Shown here: positions 47,505 through 52,129 of the stretch, piece after piece
Layout of the letters: each line of letters begins with the position of its first letter
How positions within the stretch are numbered: the first letter of the stretch is position 1
Source: Planctomicrobium piriforme
GTDB taxonomy: Bacteria > Planctomycetota > Planctomycetia > Pirellulales > UBA1268
Assembly: GCA_945869735.1 (NCBI GenBank)
Contig: CAMBPQ010000018.1
Location: forward strand, 1-52,129
DNA: 52,129 bases
Direction of reading: 5' to 3'
Notes under the pieces: generated by a model
What the model was told of the DNA's origin: nothing
Database searches by the model: none
The model's input: the letters and a program-made list of their open reading frames with translations, nothing else
Position numbers and translations under genes: made by a program

Positions 47505-48928
47505 ACCGACGCGGTGGCCGGCAGTTGCAGCGCCCGCGACCGGTAGAGGAAATCGATGATGTTGCCCTCGTGCGGCTGCAGCCAGTCGAGCTGCGTCGTC
47601 GGGATCGGTCCGAGGTTGAGCCGGTCGATATGCGTGCAATCCATGAGCCGGTTTTGGAAAGCCGAGTCGTGCGTGATGGCGGAGCAGACGAGTGTGGGGC
47701 CGATCGCGTCGAGGGTCCGCTCCTGCGGGCACTCGACCACGCTCACGAACGGAAACATGTATTCGCCCTTCGCGATTGCAGGCTCTGGGCGGGCACAGTG
47801 TGCGACCATGGGCCGCAGCCAGCCGCAGCGTTCGCCCTCCACGAGCCGCGGGCCGTAGGGAGCCGTGGCGTGCGTCACTCCCGACTCCTTCAGGCCGCCT
47901 TCGATCTGCTGCCAGATCGCCTTGGCAGCGCCGGGGATCGTGAACGCCGCCAGCCTCGCCTCGGGGTCGTCCGGCGGCTTGACGTCGATCGGCCCCAGGC
48001 GGTCGGCGAGCGCCGCGGCGATCGCCTTCGTGTGGCGGCTGGCGTAGATCGCCGACGCGTTGATACAGCCGCGGCCGCTGTTGATCGCCACGCTCTCGCA
48101 CATCATGTCGAGGTACTGCTCCCAGTCGTCCACGCAGTCGTCGCCGAGGAGAATCTTGGAGAAGCCGGGGCCATGCACCTGCACGCCGGGGTTGCCACGG
48201 TATTGGTCCACCGTCTTGGCACTGCCGAAGATCATGGAGCGACGACAGCCGGCGAGGATGCCCGCGCCCACGTCGGTCGCGCCGGGATAGAGGCTGATCG
48301 CCTCGGCAGGAATGCCTGCCTCCACCATGGCGGCCGCCATGCGATAGGGAGTCCACGGCTCCTGGCCGCCCGGCTTCATGACGAGACCCACGCCGAGTGC
48401 GATCACCGGCAGCCAGAGCGTGTGCACGCCCGGCGAGTTGGAGGGGAGCACGAGGCCGAGCACCGGCGACTGTGCCTGATAGCTTACCGTCACGCCGCGG
48501 TGCTCGACGCCCTGGCCGTTCCAGAGGATCTTCGTATCGAGTCCGCGGGAGAGGGCGTCGAGGATCCGGTCCATGCTCGAGAGCACGAACATGTTCTTCT
48601 GCATGTTGGCTCGGCAGAGGCTCTCTGGCAGCCCCGTTGTGGCCGACTGCTGCTTGACGAAGTCATCGGGCGACTGCTTCGAGTCGCCGACCGTCACCGT
48701 GCCATTCGCGTAGAGATTCCCGGCCGTCTGTAGCCGCTCGACGATCTCCTCGGGATCGATCGCAAGGAGCGCCGCGCGGGCCTGCTGCGCCTTCTGCAGG
48801 TCGCGGCCCACGATCGCGCCCCCCGCCTGGCTCACCTCGGCGACGGGCTCGCCGGTGAGGAAGTGGACGAGCGTCTCTCGCTCGAGCGACTCATAAGGTT
48901 TACCGAAACGCCAGACAGGAAGGTGCAT
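47501..48928 (-). CDS. Aldehyde dehydrogenase superfamily protein, acylating-like
   Basis: 475 aa. The ALDH fold is visible: YQAQSPVLGLVLPSNSPGVHTLWLPVIALGVGLVMKPGGQEPWTP (150-194), then FGSAKTVDQYR (the FTGS region) and the nucleophile Cys288 in SGRGCINAS. The general base of ordinary aldehyde dehydrogenases (Glu in ELGGK) is missing; the position reads VHGPGFSKILLGDD (251-264). A GPG segment in place of ELGGK is seen in acyl-CoA-reducing (acylating) members such as EutE/PduP, so thioester reduction is plausible. LuxC-like acyl reductases are another comparison. It is the middle gene of the 43-51 kb operon. Confidence 0.86.
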   Translation of the reverse strand: MHLPVWRFGKPYESLERETLVHFLTGEPVAEVSQAGGAIVGRDLQKAQQARAALLAIDPEEIVERLQTAGNLYANGTVTVGDSKQSPDDFVKQQSATTGLPESLCRANMQKNMFVLSSMDRILDALSRGLDTKILWNGQGVEHRGVTVSYQAQSPVLGLVLPSNSPGVHTLWLPVIALGVGLVMKPGGQEPWTPYRMAAAMVEAGIPAEAISLYPGATDVGAGILAGCRRSMIFGSAKTVDQYRGNPGVQVHGPGFSKILLGDDCVDDWEQYLDMMCESVAINSGRGCINASAIYASRHTKAIAAALADRLGPIDVKPPDDPEARLAAFTIPGAAKAIWQQIEGGLKESGVTHATAPYGPRLVEGERCGWLRPMVAHCARPEPAIAKGEYMFPFVSVVECPQERTLDAIGPTLVCSAITHDSAFQNRLMDCTHIDRLNLGPIPTTQLDWLQPHEGNIIDFLYRSRALQLPATASV

Positions 48929-48982
48929 GGGTGGTATCTCACGGATGGGATGAGTGCGAGGTTAGACTATCATTCCTGGTTC

Positions 48983-49009
48983 AAGCGCTTGGGGCTTCCT
49001 GACGGGAGG
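48983..49009 (+). repeat. REP-like end motif, solitary
   Basis: AAGCGCTTGGGGCTTCCTGACGGGAGG lies in the 98-bp gap between the aldehyde dehydrogenase start and the acyl-activating-enzyme stop, inside the operon. It matches the right end of family B but lacks the CCCCGCG left arm, so a full hairpin is not formed. Confidence 0.65.
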
Positions 49010-49026
49010 CGGAGTTGCGCGTCGCG

Positions 49027-50169
49027 TCAGTACACGCCGACGGTCGTGGTGGCGGCTAGCTCGCGGAACGGGCGGACGCCGCTGATGCCGTCCCACGGGT
49101 ACTTCGCGTAGGGCAACTCCCGCTCGCCCTCATCGCGTTCGAGAAAGCCTGGGATGAAGGTCTCCTTCGTGAGTGTGGTGAGGCGGACGCGGCCGGTGCC
49201 GCCGTACGGAACCATGCAGTCGGGGTTATCGAACTCGACCACCTCGATCACCGCGCGGGGCTGCGGAGCGTAGTAGGCGATCGTGTAGCCGTCGGCAGGT
49301 ATGACCGGCCGGCTCGCCGCCAGGCCCATGAGCGTGTTGCCGTAGGTGGGCGTCATAACGGCCCCGTCGAGGAGCTCCTCGACCGCGAACCGGGTCCACT
49401 GCGGCGTAAACTCGGTGCCCCCCGAGAAGATGCCGGTGATTCCGACCTTGCCGATCGTCGTCCCCTTCTTCTCGAGCGCCAAGGCCAGGGATTCCAGCAG
49501 CTTCGGCGTGGTGAACATGCAGCGGATGTCGTGGCCCGCCTCGAGGATCGTGATCGCCTGGTCGATGCAGTGCTGCTTGTAGGCCTCAAGGTGCTCCATC
49601 CAGCCCTTTTGGATCAGCTTGACCACCCAGCGGGGGTCGAGGTCGACGCAGAAGCAGATGCCGCCGCGGAACTGTGCGAGGTGCTCGATCGAGAGCCGCA
49701 GCCGCCGCGGGCCTGAGGGGCCGAGCATCAGCCAGTTGGCGCCCCGCGGAAAATACTGCTCGGGCAACGTCGCCGAGAACTGCTCGTAATCGGTGCGGAA
49801 GTCGCGCGAGTTGACTCGTGACTTCGGGGTGCCGGTCGTGCCCCCCGTCTCAAACACATACATCGGCTGGTCGGCAAACCCCTTCGGCACCCAGCGGCGC
49901 ACAGGTCCTCCGCGGAGCCACTCGTCCTCGAACGGCGGAAACTTCTTCAGGTCGGCATAGCACTTCACGTCGGTGAGCGGATCGAACGGGAGCTTCGTCG
50001 CCTCCTCGAGCCAGAACGGGCAGCCGGTCGACGGATGGAAGTGCCAGGCCATCATCTCGACGGTCTGGGCGTCGAGTTCGGCCCGGGCCTTCTTCACCGC
50101 CTCGTCGCCTGCCACCTCGAACACCGGGGGTTTCCCGGAAGACGATCCTGACGACGAGACGCTGGCCAT
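49027..50169 (-). CDS. Acyl-activating enzyme, PaaK/LuxE-like adenylate-forming protein
   Basis: 380 aa. The adenylate-binding loop FETGGTTGTPKSR is at 106-118. MFTTPKLLESLALALEKKG, FSGGTEFTPQWTRF and PTYGNTLMGLA correspond to the conserved core blocks of adenylate-forming enzymes. The C-terminal part after GGTGRVRLTTLTKETFIPGFLERDEGE is short, so the mobile C-terminal domain of full CoA ligases seems reduced. This is more like LuxE acyl-protein synthetase or short PaaK-type proteins. It probably activates a carboxylic acid as acyl-AMP. ATG 50169 has GGGAGGA 10 bases upstream; the longer frame beyond it is not supported. Confidence 0.8.
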   Translation of the reverse strand: MASVSSSGSSSGKPPVFEVAGDEAVKKARAELDAQTVEMMAWHFHPSTGCPFWLEEATKLPFDPLTDVKCYADLKKFPPFEDEWLRGGPVRRWVPKGFADQPMYVFETGGTTGTPKSRVNSRDFRTDYEQFSATLPEQYFPRGANWLMLGPSGPRRLRLSIEHLAQFRGGICFCVDLDPRWVVKLIQKGWMEHLEAYKQHCIDQAITILEAGHDIRCMFTTPKLLESLALALEKKGTTIGKVGITGIFSGGTEFTPQWTRFAVEELLDGAVMTPTYGNTLMGLAASRPVIPADGYTIAYYAPQPRAVIEVVEFDNPDCMVPYGGTGRVRLTTLTKETFIPGFLERDEGERELPYAKYPWDGISGVRPFRELAATTTVGVY

Positions 50170-50236
50170 GAATGACGTTCCTCCCGGGGCGGGGTGGGGC
50201 AGGGCAGGGGACTCGGGGATGGTGGGCCGCGGACGA

Positions 50237-50707
50237 TCAGCCGTCTGCGGGTGTCTCGGACTGGGGCAGTGGAGCGCCGAGTTGCGCGAAGAGCTGCAGC
50301 ACTCCATTGAAGTGGGCGAGCCGCGGGCCGTAGCGGTCGATAAACTCGCCGAGTGCGTATTCGCTATCGGAGAAGTTTTCGGCGTTGTCGGCAGCTTCTT
50401 GGGCGATACTCGAGAGAAACTCCGTGTGCACCTTCGCGAGCGACTCGGCGGCGTGGCGGCAGGCCTTCGTGAGCCGCGGGTTGGCTTCCTTCCAGGCTTT
50501 GAGTTCCGCCATGCGCTGCCGCTGCTGGAGCGAGACCTGGTTGACCAACTCCGTAAGCAGTTCGCACGACCTGTGCTGTGCGCCGACGAGGTCGCGGAGC
50601 AACTGATTGGTCTCGGCGAGGTCGCCGGACAGGTGCGGTCGGTTGCCGGAGGCGACCGTGCCGGCTGAGATGTCCAACTGCGTGAAGATCGGGGGGCCGT
50701 CGCTCAT
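50237..50707 (-). CDS. Coiled-coil-rich hypothetical protein
   Basis: 156 aa. Predominantly helical: DLAETNQLLRDLVGAQHRSCELLTELVNQVSLQQRQRMAELKAW and AACRHAAESLAKVHTEFLSSIAQEAADNAENFSDSEYALGEFIDRYGPRLAHFNGVLQLFAQLG suggest a helical bundle or coiled coil. No catalytic motif or membrane segment. Its ATG overlaps the stop of the 47-aa ORF upstream by 4 bp, so they are coupled. It is the first mid-size gene of the operon leading into the acyl-activating enzyme; a partner or scaffold role is possible. Family not recognised. Confidence 0.75.
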   Translation of the reverse strand: MSDGPPIFTQLDISAGTVASGNRPHLSGDLAETNQLLRDLVGAQHRSCELLTELVNQVSLQQRQRMAELKAWKEANPRLTKACRHAAESLAKVHTEFLSSIAQEAADNAENFSDSEYALGEFIDRYGPRLAHFNGVLQLFAQLGAPLPQSETPADG

Positions 50708-50847
50708 GGGTTCGCCCGTCCTTTGGGAGGTGGTCGAGGCAACAGCGCTTCAATCCACCGCTCATAGTAGGCATGGCGGCCCGGTTTTTCCACGATCCAG
50801 GGCGTATTGCCGGCAGCATCGGCAGAGTTCGCCCAGCTTCTCGGCAT
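50704..50847 (-). CDS. Small hypothetical protein (47 aa) at head of operon
   Basis: 47 aa (MPRSWANSADAAGNTPWIVEKPGRHAYYERWIEALLPRPPPKG...). The frame ends in TGA that overlaps the ATG of the coiled-coil gene (ATGA, 50704-50707). The core TPWIVEKPGRHAYYERWIEALLP has the amino-acid balance of a real protein rather than an antisense shadow. There is no strong Shine-Dalgarno site, and the frame is open upstream without another good start. It lies divergent from the + strand conserved hypothetical gene, separated by about 114 bp that would hold both promoters. Confidence 0.55.
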   Translation of the reverse strand: MPRSWANSADAAGNTPWIVEKPGRHAYYERWIEALLPRPPPKGRANP

Positions 50848-50961
50848 TTCTGTCGATTGCTGCGACGCCTCAAGTGCCCGGCGGAGACGCCCGATGCAAG
50901 GGGGTGCGGGGAGCGGAGCCAGGGAAGGCGTCCGCAGCGGGTGATGGAGCGTTGAAACAGC

Positions 50962-51474
50962 ATGCAGCAGCAGGCGGACGCCCGTGCCGACGGGCCATTG
51001 TTCGGGTTTCTCACGGCGGTCGATTCGCCGACGCATGGCCTTTTTGGCGGCTATCTCGTCGTCGATGCCCTCGGCCGGCCGCTCGAGTTTCACTGCACGG
51101 CGCCCCTGAAGGTGACCCGCGCCCAGCAGATTCTCTATGGCCCGACGCTCCACGGCCATCTCCATGGACAGCAGATCGGTGGCGCCCTGCTCGCCGAGAG
51201 CAGGATGGCGCCCACCGTCGTCCTCACTGACCACGACGCGATGCTGCATGTCCGCCCGCACACCAAACTCCCGGTCGCCCTGGTGCGGGCGCTTGATGGC
51301 GAACTCATCGCGACCGGATTCACGGTAGGTGCTGCCCACGTGAGCCCGCATCCGAACGACCAGGCCGACGAAGCGGTAATCCGTGAGCGGCTGGTCGAAC
51401 TGGCTGCGGCGGTCGACTTGCGCGAGCCGTTCGATCGGATTCGCGCCGCGATCGACGAGGCCCAGCGGCACTAG
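50962..51474 (+). CDS. Conserved hypothetical protein
   Basis: 170 aa. It opens FGFLTAVDSPTHGLFGGYLVVDALGRPLEFHCTAPLKVTRAQQILYGPTLHGHLHGQQIGGALLAESR, a pattern I associate with a planctomycete hypothetical family of unknown function. HCTAP and YGPTL are the most distinctive segments. The C-terminus (VIRERLVELAAAVDLREPFDRIRAAIDEA) is helical. No enzyme motif or membrane segment is visible. It starts divergently from the 43-51 kb operon, so its product could be related to that operon, but nothing shows this. Confidence 0.75.
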   Translation: MQQQADARADGPLFGFLTAVDSPTHGLFGGYLVVDALGRPLEFHCTAPLKVTRAQQILYGPTLHGHLHGQQIGGALLAESRMAPTVVLTDHDAMLHVRPHTKLPVALVRALDGELIATGFTVGAAHVSPHPNDQADEAVIRERLVELAAAVDLREPFDRIRAAIDEAQRH

Positions 51475-51518
51475 ACCGCGTCTGGAGATAGATGGAGCGA
51501 CGAGTTGATGAACCGGGC

Positions 51519-51620
51519 GAGGGAGGTGAAGGGGTCGGCGAACGCTCGAGGAGCGTCGGGCCGCCGCGGCCCACAGCGACGAGACTTTTGCCGCCCCCGA
51601 GCCGGCATCTCACGAAAGTC
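51519..51620 (+). repeat. Family A intergenic repeat, copy 4 (most diverged)
   Basis: About 102 bp. The flanks match the other copies (GGGGTCGGCGAACGCTCGAGGAGC and GACGAGACTTTTGCCGCC...), but the central part differs. Where the others have GGGCG-TATCCT-CGCCC, this copy has GGGCCG (51558-51563) CCG CGGCCC (51567-51572), a perfect hairpin with longer arms and an unrelated loop. Hairpin retention with sequence change argues that structure is selected. It lies between the conserved hypothetical and the helicase gene, both on the + strand. Confidence 0.75.
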
Positions 51621-51683
51621 GGATCTGCTCCGCACCACGTGACGACCGCTCCAGATCAACGACACGGGTTTGAGGGACCAAGG

Positions 51684-52129
51684 ATGAACGATCGCGTCGG
51701 CCGCATCCGGTCGCTCACGGCGAACGACTTGGCACTGGGGGCCTGCAAGCCCTGGCCACCATTCGATCTGCGGCTGCCACGCCCCCCTGCGCTTCAGCTG
51801 CCGGTCACGGGGCAGTCGCCGGCGGTGGTGCGGGTCGAGTTGTTGGCTGGCCGGCCAACGGTGACGAGCTACCGCTTCATGCCGCCGGCCGCGGCGGTGC
51901 CTCCATCCGGCATAAGGTCGCCTCGTGCCGCCGTGGCGATGTGTGCTTTGCCTCCTGAATCACCGACGATCCGACGCGCTCGGATCGCGCCGCCCCGCGA
52001 CGTCGTCAAACTCTCGGAGCGGTTCTTCTATCTCCTGCAGCCCGACCTCCAGACGATGCTCGACGCGGCGTCGCTCGAGTTCCCCCGGCAACCGTTTCCC
52101 TTTCAACTCGACGGGATGGCGTTTCTCAT
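51684..52129 (+). CDS. SNF2/DEAD-type helicase N-terminus (cut by window edge)
   Basis: The first 148 residues are visible; the frame is open at the right end. It starts at ATG 51684, with GAGGGACCAAGG just upstream. The first 110 or so residues are Pro/Arg/Ala-rich. The last visible part (SERFFYLLQPDLQTMLDAASLEFPRQPFPFQLDGMAFL) ends in PFQLDGMAFL, which corresponds to the Q-motif-like start of SNF2 helicases (PYQLEGVxWL). The Walker A motif would lie just beyond the edge. An ATPase that remodels or translocates on nucleic acid is inferred. Confidence 0.6.
   Translation, partial: MNDRVGRIRSLTANDLALGACKPWPPFDLRLPRPPALQLPVTGQSPAVVRVELLAGRPTVTSYRFMPPAAAVPPSGIRSPRAAVAMCALPPESPTIRRARIAPPRDVVKLSERFFYLLQPDLQTMLDAASLEFPRQPFPFQLDGMAFL

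Noticed and set aside
49027-50307. N-terminal extension of the acyl-activating enzyme to 50307
   Set aside because: ATG 50169 has an excellent ribosome-binding site; the extension is low-complexity.
50364-51014. Second minus-strand frame overlapping the coiled-coil gene
   Set aside because: Arg/Pro-rich, shares no motif, and conflicts with the better-supported 50237-50707 and 50704-50847 frames.

Overview
The window is about 52 kb of high-G+C bacterial chromosome (roughly two-thirds G+C by eye). It is almost entirely protein-coding, with no tRNA, rRNA, CRISPR, integrase or transposase gene that I can see. Gene content points to a planctomycete, probably Pirellulales-like. The SecA is very long (1174 aa) with extra inserts. 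A lipid A/Kdo enzyme (WaaA) and DAP pathway enzyme (DapF) show a Gram-negative-type envelope. There are many secreted PDZ, beta-propeller and SOUL proteins, and several hypotheticals of planctomycete style. This taxonomic call is inference.

Layout. 1-9.3 kb: a lipoprotein, tilS, an MFS carrier, a giant AsmA-like protein, dapF and an acyltransferase. 9.4-12.7 kb: a double-PDZ secreted protein divergent from dnaA, which has a clear promoter overlapped by a 29-bp palindrome. 13-19.4 kb (minus): a compact operon xseA-xseB-ispA-dxs-nadK-secreted protein (isoprenoid precursors, NADP, exonuclease VII). 19.5-23.9 kb (plus): MFS transporter, double CbiX chelatase, S41 processing protease. 24.2-35.2 kb (minus): secA, waaA, metK, a membrane protein, a 36-aa membrane peptide, a mannose-1-phosphate guanylyltransferase, a lipase-like hydrolase, ruvX and an NAD-dependent epimerase. 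35.4-42.8 kb: metallo-beta-lactamase-fold hydrolase, glpX, trpD, nucleoside hydrolase, HtrA protease, DksA-like regulator and SOUL protein. 43.2-50.8 kb (minus): a tightly overlapped eight-gene cluster (47-aa peptide, coiled-coil protein, acyl-activating enzyme, acylating-type aldehyde dehydrogenase, iron-type alcohol dehydrogenase, PQQ-like propeller, YjbQ, PLP decarboxylase). I read its core as a possible carboxylate-to-alcohol reduction module. The right edge holds a conserved hypothetical and the start of a SNF2-type helicase.

The most unusual feature is in the gaps. Three kinds of dispersed, structured intergenic repeat recur, nearly all next to gene 3' ends. Family A is a 104-bp element (four copies) whose most diverged copy replaces one internal hairpin with a different but perfect hairpin. 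Family B is a unit of about 230 bp (copies at 24.0, 31.4, 37.5 and 42.9 kb) that is partly tandem head-to-tail and ends in a short REP-like palindrome. That REP-like palindrome also occurs alone at several more sites. These three families, the dnaA operator-like dyad and the 43-51 kb cluster are the parts most likely to be new.
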